64,000 bases of DNA from UBA4416 sp943362175 (GTDB taxonomy: Bacteria > Bacteroidota > Bacteroidia > B-17B0 > Aurantibacillaceae). The translations under genes were made by a program, and so were the position numbers. Below are positions 15,597 to 24,510 of this stretch, piece after piece (position 1 is the stretch's first letter; each line of letters opens with the position of its first letter). The notes under the pieces were generated by a model. That model made no database searches, was not told the DNA's origin, and saw only the letters and a list, made by a program, of their open reading frames with translations. The DNA lies in assembly GCA_943362175.1 (NCBI GenBank), contig CALRIU020000006.1, positions 62,001-126,000 of the forward strand, in the 5' to 3' direction.

Positions 15597-17267
15597 TCAG
15601 GACTTTACCTTGATCTGTACCGAAGGGAGTGTGGTCATGCCGGTTGGCTTCTGTACTTTGGCGTTTTCGATATAAAGCCTGTCGCCGCTCTTCAGAGAGG
15701 CCATCGCCACTTTAGCCTCCGCCGAAAAGTTGTTGCCTGTACAGGTAAAGGTTTCCGGCTTGCCTTTGCGGATCATGAAAACGTCGAAGCTCCTCACGAC
15801 AAAATTTACCGGGAACATAAAACCCGGCGATTCTGCGCCGATGCCTCCCATCTGCCCTACCTCATTTCTACTCAGCTCCAGGTTGGTCGTCGCAAGCTTA
15901 CCCCCGATTTTTAATACGGCCGGCGGAATGTCTTTTACCCGGAATACTTTCGGAGGGCCTTGCTGCTGGTAAACACCGTTTACTTTAGCAGCTACCGTTA
16001 CCGTGCAGCTTCCCGCAGACTTGGCTGTGACCGTGTACTTGCCGGCACCGGCCGGAGTTGCAACAGCACCGCAACCGGAAACCGTGACACGAAGATCACC
16101 TGGTGAGAATCCCGCCGAGGAAGCGCTCATCGGGTTATCCACACCTGCATAAAAGATATTCATATTGTCGGCAGATACCGCAGTGAAAGGAGGCGCCACT
16201 ATGTAGGAATAATCAAAGGGATAATACTCCTCCTGTCCTTTCGCGTTCCTGTACACCACTACCCCTTTGAGATTTTTCTGACCGGTGGCGCTGGTCACAC
16301 TTTCAAATTTTCCCATACCATTCGTAACCGATAAAGAGGAGCCCGGAACAGACAATTTTTTACTGATACTGTCATACTCCGCACCCACCAATACCTGCAT
16401 ATGCTCATCGGTTAGCTTACTGCTGGAAGCACCAAGTACAATATTGGCTTTGAAGGGCTGGCCGGCCAATACGTATGCTGTCGGTGCAATCACATTTGCC
16501 TGGAGCTTGTCGGTTTTGAAATCGAACTTGCCCGACGCCGCGCCAAACACATGCAAAACTTCCGACTCGACATTCTTCATATCCGCCTGAATTTTATTGA
16601 GGTTCGTGATCACCGCAGCCATCGGCATGTTGTAAAAATTTTCCAGCTCCCAGTTCAGCTTCACGCCGTCCACTTCCAGGTTTCTGTCAACCGGCTTAAT
16701 CGTTGCCAGCTTTTGTTTCAGGGCATTCCTGTCTGCCTCATCGAGTTGAGTTTCGGGATGCTTCTGCATATTGTCCAGCATCGCCGTGAGACCTGTGTGC
16801 AATCTGTCGAGTTGTAAGCGGAGGTCTTTGGCGGAATAGCGCGTCGTGATCGGAGAGGCTTCATCAGAGCCAAGCAGCAGGTAGGTGGGGGTATCATAAT
16901 CGTCGAGCTTATCCATAAACCGGAGCTGCGAGGTATCCCGTTTGGAAGGATCTTCCGTTTTCTGAACGATCAGCAATTTTACACTGTCGATGTAAGCATC
17001 TACCATCCTGATGTCTTTCTGAGCTTCAATGGCCTTCATCAGATAAGGTTTAGCTTCATCATTTCCGGAACTCACATATTTCTCAAATGCCCTCTGCACG
17101 CGCATGTTATTTTCATCCAGGATGACCTTCGATTTTTCGATACTCTCATCCACGGTGACAAAACCTTTGAGAATTTCCTTGGAGACATTCAGTGCCAGCA
17201 GGGCCGTCAGCACCAGGTACATCATGCCTATCATCTTCTGACGCGGCGTTTCTTTTCCTGAACTCAT
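15597..17267 (-). CDS. gldM: Gliding motility / type IX secretion protein GldM (PorM)
   Basis: A 556-residue protein with the hallmark GldM N-terminus PRQKMIGMMYLVLTALLALN, a cytoplasmic stub then one transmembrane helix. A long periplasmic region follows with an N-terminal helical part (about 40-220) and successive beta domains up to ILKIGGKLATTNLELSRNEV and a C-terminal GldM_C-type domain. GldL-GldM forms the proton-driven inner-membrane motor of the T9SS, and the periplasmic part reaches the GldK/N ring. It is usually encoded in gldK-L-M-N. Here it stands alone, with mrp and an aspartate kinase as neighbours. Confidence 0.93.
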   Translation of the reverse strand: MSSGKETPRQKMIGMMYLVLTALLALNVSKEILKGFVTVDESIEKSKVILDENNMRVQRAFEKYVSSGNDEAKPYLMKAIEAQKDIRMVDAYIDSVKLLIVQKTEDPSKRDTSQLRFMDKLDDYDTPTYLLLGSDEASPITTRYSAKDLRLQLDRLHTGLTAMLDNMQKHPETQLDEADRNALKQKLATIKPVDRNLEVDGVKLNWELENFYNMPMAAVITNLNKIQADMKNVESEVLHVFGAASGKFDFKTDKLQANVIAPTAYVLAGQPFKANIVLGASSSKLTDEHMQVLVGAEYDSISKKLSVPGSSLSVTNGMGKFESVTSATGQKNLKGVVVYRNAKGQEEYYPFDYSYIVAPPFTAVSADNMNIFYAGVDNPMSASSAGFSPGDLRVTVSGCGAVATPAGAGKYTVTAKSAGSCTVTVAAKVNGVYQQQGPPKVFRVKDIPPAVLKIGGKLATTNLELSRNEVGQMGGIGAESPGFMFPVNFVVRSFDVFMIRKGKPETFTCTGNNFSAEAKVAMASLKSGDRLYIENAKVQKPTGMTTLPSVQIKVKS

Positions 17268-17386
17268 GGTAGTTTTGGGTTTATAGGTTAGTGGTTTGTT
17301 TGTTTAAAAGCTATAAGTTCCTCGTTTTAAAAAAGTAACGGTTTATAAAAAATAATTTTAATTCCCCGATATTATAGGGGCATCCT

Positions 17387-17394
17387 TATCTTTG
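17387..17394 (+). promoter_or_regulatory. -7 element of the aspartate kinase gene
   Basis: TATCTTTG matches TAnnTTTG exactly, 15 nt before the ATG at 17410. The -33 region at the expected distance is only T-rich, so the call rests on the -7 box and its position. Confidence 0.45.
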
Positions 17395-17409
17395 TCTAAA
17401 TCGTAATTT

Positions 17410-18681
17410 ATGCAGGTATTTAAGTTTGGCGGCGCATCGGTAAAAGACGCGCAGGCTATCCGGAATGTAGCGGATGTTCTTAGTTTATTTCCCGATGCGG
17501 AGCTTGCCGTGGTGATCTCCGCGATGGGCAAGACCACCAACGCCCTGGAAAAGCTGGCTCATGCTTTTTTCTATAAAACCGAAGATGCCGAGGCCTTGCT
17601 GGAAGAGATCAAAGCCTATCACCTCAACATCTGCAAAGAATTATTTCCCGACAGCCATCACGCCATCTTTACCGAGCTTGAAAATACCTTTGTGGAATTG
17701 CACTGGGCCATTGAAGATGAACCGACACACGGTTTTGATTTTGAGTACGACCAGATCGTGAGCATGGGCGAGATCATCTCCACCAAAATTATTTCCGCTT
17801 ACCTGAACCATGCCGGCATTAAAAATACATGGGTCGATATCCGCGGCGTGATCCAGACGGACAATACCTACCGGGAAGGAAAAATAGATTTCGAGCTGAC
17901 AGGATCGCTCGTGGATAAGCTGCTCCTGCCTCAACTGAGGTCAAGCCGCGTGGTCATCACGCAGGGGTTCATAGGCGGCACCTCCGAAAATTTCACCACG
18001 ACGCTGGGCCGTGAAGGCTCCGACTATACGGCTTCCGTACTGGCCTATTGCCTCAACGCCAGGGCTGTGACCATCTGGAAAGATGTACCCGGTGTGCTGA
18101 ATGCCGATCCGAAATGGTTCAGCAACACCAAAAAAATCGATGAGCTTTCTTACCATGATGCCATTGAGCTGACCTATTACGGCGCTACGGTCATCCATCC
18201 GAAAACGATCAAGCCCCTACAGAATAAAAACATTCCGCTCTATGTAAAGTCCTTCCTTCAGCCTAAAGAAAGCGGTACGGTGATCCGTGACGGAGAGAAG
18301 CGCCTGAATATTCCTTCCTATATTTTTAAGGTCAACCAGGTATTGATCTCCATACAGCCCAAGGATTTTTCCTTTATTGCCGAAGATAACCTCAGCGACA
18401 TTTTCGACTTGTTCTCACAGCATGGCGTTAAGATCAACCTGATGCAGCTCTCCGCCATCAGCTTTTCGGTATGCTGCGACGATGACCATAGCCGCGTTCA
18501 TGCGCTGGTAGAAAAATTGCAGGGCCTGTTCAAAGTACTGTACAATGCCGGCGTGGAGCTTATGACAGTGCGTTACTACACCCAGGAGACCCTGGATACG
18601 CTGACGCAGAAAAAGATCATCCTGCTGGAACAGCGCAGCCGCTTTACCGTGCAGATGGTGATGAAAGACGATACAGAATAA
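17410..18681 (+). CDS. lysC: Aspartate kinase (monofunctional)
   Basis: A 423-residue protein catalysing ATP-dependent phosphorylation of aspartate, the first step toward lysine, threonine, methionine and diaminopimelate. The N-terminal nucleotide-binding KFGGASVKDA, the GFIGGTSENFTTTLGREGSDYTASVLA substrate and phosphate region, and IWKDVPGVLNADP are all present. A C-terminal ACT-type regulatory region (about residues 310-423) follows. There is no homoserine dehydrogenase fusion. No other biosynthesis genes lie next to it. It is followed 31 bp later by corA on the same strand. Confidence 0.93.
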   Translation: MQVFKFGGASVKDAQAIRNVADVLSLFPDAELAVVISAMGKTTNALEKLAHAFFYKTEDAEALLEEIKAYHLNICKELFPDSHHAIFTELENTFVELHWAIEDEPTHGFDFEYDQIVSMGEIISTKIISAYLNHAGIKNTWVDIRGVIQTDNTYREGKIDFELTGSLVDKLLLPQLRSSRVVITQGFIGGTSENFTTTLGREGSDYTASVLAYCLNARAVTIWKDVPGVLNADPKWFSNTKKIDELSYHDAIELTYYGATVIHPKTIKPLQNKNIPLYVKSFLQPKESGTVIRDGEKRLNIPSYIFKVNQVLISIQPKDFSFIAEDNLSDIFDLFSQHGVKINLMQLSAISFSVCCDDDHSRVHALVEKLQGLFKVLYNAGVELMTVRYYTQETLDTLTQKKIILLEQRSRFTVQMVMKDDTE

Positions 18682-18712
18682 TTCATTATATAAACCCAAA
18701 CCAGATCCGCTC

Positions 18713-19759
18713 ATGAATGCTAAAACTCAAAATGTCGGCGCGCCTCCGGGGACCTTATTCTACAATGGGGAAAAAAGGACGGACCGGATCAAGATCACAC
18801 TGATCGAATATAATGAAACGGAATTTTTTGAGCAGGAGTTTTATGACCTCTCCGACTGCCTGCAGCATGTGAAGCCCGAGCTGGTGAAGTGGATCAATGT
18901 AGAAGGGCTTCATAAACCGGATCTGATCGAAAAGATCGGCAAGCTCTACAACATTCACCCGCTCACCATGGAAGACATTGTGCATGTGGATCAGCGGCCA
19001 AAGTTCGAAGAGTACGACAACTACGTGGTATCGATCATGAAAATGATCCGCTACAGCACCGAGGTAGAATCGGAGCAGCTGGCGATCATCCTTCTGGCGA
19101 ATACGGTGATCACCTTCCAGGAGCCCGATGGCGGCGACGCCTTCGACATTATCCGCAACAGGCTCCGGGCAGCCAAAGGGCGTGTCAGAAAACTGGGGGC
19201 CGATTACCTGGCTTATGCCCTGATGGATGCCGTGGTGGATTTGTATTTCACGGCTATTGAAAAAATAGGTGACAAGGTAGAGGAGATTGAAGAAGAAATT
19301 ATCAACGACTCCGATAAAAAATCGCTGATGGAGTTGTATCACCTCAAACGCGAAATGATTTACCTGCGCAAGCAGGTATGGCCGATGCGCGATATGATCA
19401 ATAACATGATCCGCTCCGAAACCAGCCTTATCAATCCCAGCAGCGATGTGTACCTGCGCGATCTCAGCGACCACGTTACACGCATCATCGATACCGTGGA
19501 GACCTACCGCGACCTCTTATCGGGCATTATGGATATTTATTTAAGCACCAACGCCAACCGTATGAACGAGGTGATGAAAGTGCTCACCATCATGTCTTCT
19601 ATTTTTATTCCGGTAACTTTTATCGCCGGTGTTTATGGTATGAACTTCGACAACATGCCCGAGCTGCATACGCGAAATGGCTACTTCATTACCTGTGGCG
19701 TGATGCTGGCCGTGATTCTCGGCCTTTCGGTTTATTTCAAAACCAAAAAATGGCTATAG
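18713..19759 (+). CDS. corA: CorA-family magnesium/divalent cation transporter
   Basis: A 348-residue protein with a long N-terminal cytoplasmic domain. A helical stalk follows (DKVEEIEEEIINDSDKK; then YHLKREMIYLRKQVWPMRDM). Two C-terminal membrane segments flank the signature GVYGMNFDNMPEL, with the GMN selectivity motif. It forms a pentameric Mg2+/Co2+ channel in the inner membrane. Its 3' end overlaps the convergent barrel gene by 6 bp. The family is certain; the ion preference is inferred. Confidence 0.95.
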   Translation: MNAKTQNVGAPPGTLFYNGEKRTDRIKITLIEYNETEFFEQEFYDLSDCLQHVKPELVKWINVEGLHKPDLIEKIGKLYNIHPLTMEDIVHVDQRPKFEEYDNYVVSIMKMIRYSTEVESEQLAIILLANTVITFQEPDGGDAFDIIRNRLRAAKGRVRKLGADYLAYALMDAVVDLYFTAIEKIGDKVEEIEEEIINDSDKKSLMELYHLKREMIYLRKQVWPMRDMINNMIRSETSLINPSSDVYLRDLSDHVTRIIDTVETYRDLLSGIMDIYLSTNANRMNEVMKVLTIMSSIFIPVTFIAGVYGMNFDNMPELHTRNGYFITCGVMLAVILGLSVYFKTKKWL

Positions 19760-20701
19760 CGTACTGAAGTTATAGTACACCCTCAGGCCACAACCATGCT
19801 GGAGCTTGAATTCCGGCGCATAGCCCAGGGCAATCCGGTCGTAAGAGGGATTGTACAATAGCTGCACGCTATACCTCGGGTTAAGATTAAGGTTGAGCCC
19901 GATGCCGCCGAAAGCGCCGATTCCCACGCCTATCAGGTACCTGGCGCTGTAATAATTGTAAGGCGGTGTATTATAAACGCTCATCAGGTCGATGGCAATG
20001 TTATTGGCGCCGTTGTAGAGATCGCTGTAGAGAAGGGCCTGGTTCTTCTGCGCTTTGGACATGATGATGTTAAGACCGCCTTCCACCACAAAATTCACCT
20101 TTTCATTTTTCCCTAAGATGCGCTGATAGCCGAACTGGAACATGAGCCGCTGCTCCGCTCCCACAATGGTAAACTGGTTGATGCGGCTGGCAGCTCCCGG
20201 CGTTTGAAAGCCGCCGCTGTTATTATTGGTGGTAATGGTAAATTTTCCGTTCACGGCAAGCTTGGTACCGTTGATGTTGATGGTAATATTTTGCCTTTTC
20301 CGGAACTGGTAGCGTGAGTTGAAGCCAACGAGGTAGGTAGTGGTATACCTCAAATTGAAGGGCATATCATTTTGGGTAAACTGCCAGTCGGTATGATTGA
20401 CATTGAGCAGCAGGGCAATCATGTCATTGTTTCCGTTGCCATACACATTCACGATCTGGTTATACAGGATGCTGTTGTTAAAACTGTTTCGCTGTCCGTT
20501 CTCATCAAAGCCATAGCCATCGTACAGGTAAGCGGTCTGGCCATTGGCCCAGAAGGCACCGATAAATAAGCCGGCATGGAATCCTTTATGCGGCGTCGCT
20601 GAGGCGGTACTATCGCTCTCGTTCCAGTCGTCCTGCGCCTGTACTGTGCCTGTACAGATCAGCAAAGCCAGCAATAAAGACTGTTTCAGAATAAATTTCA
20701 C
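19754..20701 (-). CDS. Predicted outer-membrane beta-barrel protein
   Basis: About 315 residues if it starts at GTG 20701, which gives signal peptide VKFILKQSLLLALLICTGTVQAQ. The ATG at 20797 adds about 32 hydrophobic residues ahead of it that make no sense for export, and places the start inside the sigma-factor terminator. The mature protein is strand-rich (FNLRYTTTYLVGFNSRYQFRKRQ, IVGAEQRLMFQFGYQRIL, GIGAFGGIGLNLNLNPRYS) and ends YYNFSTL. It resembles generic Bacteroidota outer-membrane proteins. Function unknown. Confidence 0.65.
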   Translation of the reverse strand: MKFILKQSLLLALLICTGTVQAQDDWNESDSTASATPHKGFHAGLFIGAFWANGQTAYLYDGYGFDENGQRNSFNNSILYNQIVNVYGNGNNDMIALLLNVNHTDWQFTQNDMPFNLRYTTTYLVGFNSRYQFRKRQNITININGTKLAVNGKFTITTNNNSGGFQTPGAASRINQFTIVGAEQRLMFQFGYQRILGKNEKVNFVVEGGLNIIMSKAQKNQALLYSDLYNGANNIAIDLMSVYNTPPYNYYSARYLIGVGIGAFGGIGLNLNLNPRYSVQLLYNPSYDRIALGYAPEFKLQHGCGLRVYYNFSTL

Positions 20702-20781
20702 GTCTAAAAATAAGATAAAATATCTATCAAAAATGCTAAAAATCGCTATAAATAGCTTAGCGAGGGCGTGATTGATTACAA

Positions 20782-20815
20782 AAAAACGCTCTTCCAAAGT
20801 TGAAAGAGCGTTTTT
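20782..20815 (-). terminator. Terminator of the ECF sigma factor gene
   Basis: A 12-bp perfect stem AAAAACGCTCTT/AAGAGCGTTTTT with a 10-nt loop. On the minus strand it ends in a T run, 43 nt beyond the sigma factor stop codon. The structure is symmetrical and could work in both directions. Confidence 0.88.
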
Positions 20816-20857
20816 ATGGTTTTTAGACCGGAACGCCGCGCCAGGGATGTACCGGGA

Positions 20858-21364
20858 TCAATTCATTGATTTATTGATAGCATCCATCAATTGCTTGCGG
20901 GCAATGAAGATCCTGCTTTTGATGGTTCCTAAAGGCAGTTTCATTTCCTGTGCGATCTCTTCATATTTGAAACCGGTGTAATAGCGTGTGAAGGGGATTT
21001 TATACTGGTCTTCGAGGTTTTCGATCTTATTCAGAATGTCCTTGCTGGCAATGCGGGATTCGGTAATATCCTGGTAATTATTTTTGAAAGCGCGCGCCAT
21101 GGCCACATCGGCGTTGGTTTGAATGATCTGCTTGGTTTTGACGGCCCTTCTGTAAGAATTGATGAAGGTGTTTTTCATAATCGTAAATAACCAGGCCTTG
21201 AGGTTGGTGCTATCCTCGAATTTTTCGCGGTAAGTAATGGCTTTTACGTAAGTGTCCTGTAACAAATCCAGGGCATCGTCGTTATTATGAGTTAAACTGA
21301 GGGCAAAGTTTTTGAGGGATTGCCGTTCGTTGAGAATGCGGGTGTTGAATTCTATAGCTGTCAT
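20858..21364 (-). CDS. ECF-family RNA polymerase sigma factor
   Basis: About 168 residues from ATG 21364 (MTAIEFNTRIL); an upstream in-frame ATG at 21430 would overlap the promoter. Region 2 is seen in NNDDALDLLQDTYVKAI and NLKAWLFTIMKNTFINSYRR. Region 4 is seen in YTGFKYEEIAQEMKLPLGTIKSRIFIARKQL. No anti-sigma gene is adjacent, and the next gene on this strand is a barrel protein beyond a terminator. Comparable stand-alone ECF factors in this phylum regulate housekeeping or stress genes. Regulon unknown. Confidence 0.93.
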   Translation of the reverse strand: MTAIEFNTRILNERQSLKNFALSLTHNNDDALDLLQDTYVKAITYREKFEDSTNLKAWLFTIMKNTFINSYRRAVKTKQIIQTNADVAMARAFKNNYQDITESRIASKDILNKIENLEDQYKIPFTRYYTGFKYEEIAQEMKLPLGTIKSRIFIARKQLMDAINKSMN

Positions 21365-21673
21365 ACAATTTAAAGGATTGTTTAGTCTATTTTTAAAAAA
21401 CTTAAACAAAGTTAGGTATTGTTTAATCAAACAGGCTTAATATTAAACGAAATAAATGTTAATATTTTCAACCATTTAATTATCAACAAATTAACAAATA
21501 TCGGAAAGTTAAGCACCGGATTATATACGAATTTGGACAAAAAGCAGTTTTACTACCCAAAACCATACAACCTGATGCCAAAAGCCGTATTAATAAATTG
21601 TGAATACTTAGATGGATTCCCCTTCAAAATAGGCTATTAATTAACTACCTTCGACCAAAATTTGAAAGAGACT
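21365..21673. other. AT-rich divergent promoter region (sigma factor / lysS)
   Basis: About 310 bp without a supported gene and clearly richer in A+T than its surroundings. It holds a -7-like TAACTTTG on the minus strand (21407-21414) for the sigma factor and a TACCTTCG (21646-21653) ahead of lysS. Short readings in it have no protein-like composition. Confidence 0.5.
21407..21414 (-). promoter_or_regulatory. -7 element of the sigma factor gene
   Basis: Read on the minus strand this is TAACTTTG, an exact TAnnTTTG, 42 nt upstream of the chosen ATG. A TTTG occurs 13 nt further upstream, too close for the normal spacing. Confidence 0.4.
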
Positions 21674-23215
21674 ATGTTGCAAGAATTGAGCGAACAAGAA
21701 GAGCTAAGGAGAAACAAACTCGCTGAACTAAAAAAATTAGGAATCGACCCTTACCCGGCCGAGGAATTTAAAGTAAATGTTACTGCCAAAGATATTAAGG
21801 AAAATTACGAGCGCGATAAATTAAATTACAAGGACATCCGTTTTGCGGGACGCATCATGAGCATCCGCGACATGGGTAAAGCCGCTTTCGCAGTGCTGCA
21901 GGACAATACCTCACGCATGCAGGTATACATCCGCCGCGATGATATTTGTCCGCAGGAAGACGATAAGGTACTGTACGATACCGTTTGGAAGAAACTGACC
22001 GATATCGGTGATATTATTGGTGTGGAAGGCTATGTCTTCACGACCAAAACCGGCGAGATCTCTATTCACGCCACCTCTTTTAAATTACTGAGCAAATCGC
22101 TGAAACCATTGCCAATTGTGAAAACCGATGGCGACGGCAATGCCTTTGACGAAGTGACCGATCCCGAGTTCCGCTACCGCCAGCGTTATGTGGACCTCAT
22201 CATCAACCCGAAAGTGAAAAAAACCTTCGAGCAGCGCACCACCATCATCAACACCATTCGTACGTTCCTCAACGAGGGCGGCGCGCTGGAAGTAGATACA
22301 CCGGTGCTGCAATCGATCCCGGGCGGGGCCATTGCAAGGCCTTTCATCACACACCACAATGCGCTCGACATTCCGCTGTACCTGCGTATTGCGAATGAGC
22401 TTTACCTGAAACGCCTCATCGTGGGTGGTTTCGACTGGGTGTATGAGTTCAGCCGCAACTTCCGCAACGAGGGCATGGACCGCACGCACAACCCGGAGTT
22501 TACGATCCTGGAGTTCTATGTGGCTTACAAGGATTATTTCTGGATGATGAACACCACGGAAAAGTTACTGGAAAAAATTGCGAACGACCTGCACGGTACC
22601 ACCGATGTAACGGTTGGTGATAAAACCATCAGCTTTGCTGCGCCTTTCAAACGCATCAGCATTTTCGATGCGATCAAGGAAAATACGGGCATTGACGTGA
22701 GCAAAATGGAAGAGCCTGAGCTTCGTGGCGTCTGTAAGCAATTGCACCTTGACATTGATGACAGCATGGGCAAGGCGAAACTGATCGATACCATCTTCGG
22801 TGAAAAATGCGAAGGCAACTACATCCAGCCGACCTTCATTACCGATTACCCGGTAGAGATGAGTCCGCTGACGAAAAAACACCGTTCGGAAGAAGGGCTG
22901 GTAGAGCGTTTTGAGCTTATGATCAACGGCAAGGAAATTGCCAATGCCTACTCGGAGCTCAACGATCCGATCGACCAGCGCGAGCGCTTCGAAGATCAGG
23001 TAAAACTGATGGAGCGCGGCGATGATGAGGCGATGTTCATTGATTACGATTTTTTACGTGCCCTGGAATATGGCATGCCTCCGACAGCCGGTATCGGCAT
23101 CGGTATCGACAGGCTTTGCATGCTCATGACCAACCAGCCGTCGATCCAGGATGTATTGCTGTTCCCTACCATGCGTCCCGAAAATAAAACCGTGGCCAGC
23201 GAAGAATTAAATTAA
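21674..23215 (+). CDS. lysS: Lysyl-tRNA synthetase, class II
   Basis: About 513 residues from ATG 21674 (MLQELSEQEELRRNKL), preceded by GAAAGAG; the in-frame TTG at 21662 is less likely. It has an N-terminal OB-fold (IRFAGRIMSIRDMGKAAF) and a class II catalytic core. Motif 2 is FRNEGMDRTHNPEFTILEFY and motif 3 is GIGIGIDRLCMLM; FRYRQRYVDL is typical of LysRS. It charges tRNA-Lys. A lipoprotein gene follows after 5 bp. Confident. Confidence 0.97.
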   Translation: MLQELSEQEELRRNKLAELKKLGIDPYPAEEFKVNVTAKDIKENYERDKLNYKDIRFAGRIMSIRDMGKAAFAVLQDNTSRMQVYIRRDDICPQEDDKVLYDTVWKKLTDIGDIIGVEGYVFTTKTGEISIHATSFKLLSKSLKPLPIVKTDGDGNAFDEVTDPEFRYRQRYVDLIINPKVKKTFEQRTTIINTIRTFLNEGGALEVDTPVLQSIPGGAIARPFITHHNALDIPLYLRIANELYLKRLIVGGFDWVYEFSRNFRNEGMDRTHNPEFTILEFYVAYKDYFWMMNTTEKLLEKIANDLHGTTDVTVGDKTISFAAPFKRISIFDAIKENTGIDVSKMEEPELRGVCKQLHLDIDDSMGKAKLIDTIFGEKCEGNYIQPTFITDYPVEMSPLTKKHRSEEGLVERFELMINGKEIANAYSELNDPIDQRERFEDQVKLMERGDDEAMFIDYDFLRALEYGMPPTAGIGIGIDRLCMLMTNQPSIQDVLLFPTMRPENKTVASEELN

Positions 23216-23220
23216 AATTT

Positions 23221-23757
23221 ATGCGAAGCGTATTAGGTTGTTTGATCCTGCTGGTAGCTTTGGCACTGGGTTCCTGCGAAGAAACCCCTAAGGTTACCGA
23301 GCAGAAAAAAACCAGGATTTTCCCGGAGTATAACGAGCTGCTCGATGAGATCATCCGTTCGAAGGATGGTGTGATCCGCGGCGTGGACCTCAACAGTAAG
23401 GCCATCGTGATTACCAAAACGGAAACGCGCCAGCCATCCGACGTGGACCAGGATTACCTGTACTTTGAGTATAAGATCGACAGCATTACCAACTACTCAG
23501 TCACCTACAACCTCGAAAAAGACAGCCTCGACGAGGTTGCCGTGCAGATCAACTGCAATGACCTTGACCTGAGCAACAGGCTCTTCACGGACCTGAAGAC
23601 TTACTACGAAAAAAAGATGCCGAATCCTACTGAGGACAAAGGCTATGTGGTGTACAACTGCTTCGAAGGGCAGCGCAAGCCTTTTGTGGTTTCTCTGACC
23701 GATAACAGCACGCCGAATCAGGGCATCATCAACCTGGTGATCTATAAGGATAAGTAA
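23221..23757 (+). CDS. Hypothetical lipoprotein
   Basis: A 178-residue protein with a classical lipoprotein signal (LILLVALALGSCEE; Cys20 as the lipidation site, with acidic E-E after it). The mature domain is mixed alpha/beta (EYNELLDEIIRSKDGVIRG; then DYLYFEYKIDSITNYSVTYN) and unrecognised. It starts 5 bp after lysS, so it is probably co-transcribed. It is probably envelope-anchored. Function unknown. Confidence 0.75.
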   Translation: MRSVLGCLILLVALALGSCEETPKVTEQKKTRIFPEYNELLDEIIRSKDGVIRGVDLNSKAIVITKTETRQPSDVDQDYLYFEYKIDSITNYSVTYNLEKDSLDEVAVQINCNDLDLSNRLFTDLKTYYEKKMPNPTEDKGYVVYNCFEGQRKPFVVSLTDNSTPNQGIINLVIYKDK

Positions 23758-23761
23758 TTCC

Positions 23762-23790
23762 ATGGTGGCTTCGACTACGCTCAGCACCAT
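23762..23790. repeat. Dispersed hairpin repeat downstream of the lipoprotein gene
   Basis: An imperfect palindrome with arms ATGGTG and CACCAT around GGCTTCGACTACGCTCAG. On the minus strand the core reads CTGAGCGTAGTCGAAG, one base different from the element at 13319-13352. There is no T run, so it is more likely a repeat of the same family than a dedicated terminator. Confidence 0.7.
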
Positions 23791-23850
23791 TTTGAAGTGT
23801 AGTTCCGTAACCCCGTTAAATTTATATTTTCTCATTTATCCGACAATGCT

Positions 23851-23858
23851 TACTTTTG
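23851..23858 (+). promoter_or_regulatory. -7 element immediately before gmk
   Basis: TACTTTTG matches TAnnTTTG and ends only 3 nt before the gmk ATG. If used, the transcript would begin at or inside the start codon (leaderless). A chance match is possible. Confidence 0.3.
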
Positions 23859-23861
23859 CCC

Positions 23862-24434
23862 ATGTCACAAGGTAAATTAATCATCTTTTCAGCACCTTCC
23901 GGTTCCGGAAAAACCACCATCGTCAGGCACCTGCTGAAAACCTTTCCGGATAAACTCGAATTTTCGATTTCTGCTACCAGCCGCCCGAAGCGTGGCGTGG
24001 AAGAGAATGGCAAAGATTATCATTACTTCAGTGTGGAGGAGTTCAAGCAAAAGATCGACAATAACGAATTCCTGGAATGGGAAGAGGTATATGCCGGCGT
24101 GCATTACGGCACCCTGAAAAGCGAAGTGGACCGGATCTGGGCCAAAGGCAAGCATGTGATCTTCGACATTGATGTGGAAGGCGGCCTTAATCTTAAGAAC
24201 CAGTTCGGGGACAAAGCCCTCGCTGTTTTTGTGATGCCGCCCAGCATCAAGACTCTTGAAACACGCCTCAACAGCCGCAATACCGATAGCCCGGAAAGCA
24301 TTGCCAGGCGCGTGGAGAAAGCCGAAAAAGAGATTCGTACCGCCGATCTGTTCGATACCTTTATCCTGAACGAAATACTCGAGGAAGCCCTTGCCAAAGC
24401 GGAAAAGGTGGTCACGGAGTTTTTAGCGAAGTAA
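23862..24434 (+). CDS. gmk: Guanylate kinase
   Basis: About 190 residues from ATG 23862 (MSQGKLIIFSAPSGSGKTT); the in-frame TTG six bases earlier is less likely. The P-loop APSGSGKTT, the GMP-binding ISATSRPKRGVEENGKDYHY and WEEVYAGVHYGT, and the lid region NSRNTDSPESIARRVEKAEKE are all present. It phosphorylates GMP to GDP. Length is typical. It is followed by a long hairpin (24442-24479). Confidence 0.96.
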   Translation: MSQGKLIIFSAPSGSGKTTIVRHLLKTFPDKLEFSISATSRPKRGVEENGKDYHYFSVEEFKQKIDNNEFLEWEEVYAGVHYGTLKSEVDRIWAKGKHVIFDIDVEGGLNLKNQFGDKALAVFVMPPSIKTLETRLNSRNTDSPESIARRVEKAEKEIRTADLFDTFILNEILEEALAKAEKVVTEFLAK

Positions 24435-24441
24435 GGCGCGT

Positions 24442-24479
24442 GGCTTCGGCTTATGCATCAGCCCTGCTGATGTGAAGCC
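24442..24479 (+). terminator. Long hairpin after gmk
   Basis: Outer stem GGCTTC/GAAGCC and inner stem CATCAGC/GCTGATG (3-nt loop) with an 8-nt bulge on the left arm. It lacks a U-tract, so it may be a processed 3' end or a relative of the dispersed GGCTTC...GAAGCC hairpins rather than an intrinsic terminator. Confidence 0.45.
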
Positions 24480-24510
24480 CAAAGTGCGTATCATTCTCTT
24501 CCCTGTTTAT

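Noticed and set aside
20702..20797. Longer N-terminus of the barrel gene starting at ATG 20797
   Set aside because: It would start within the sigma-factor terminator stem and place about 32 residues before a normal signal peptide. GTG 20701 is preferred.
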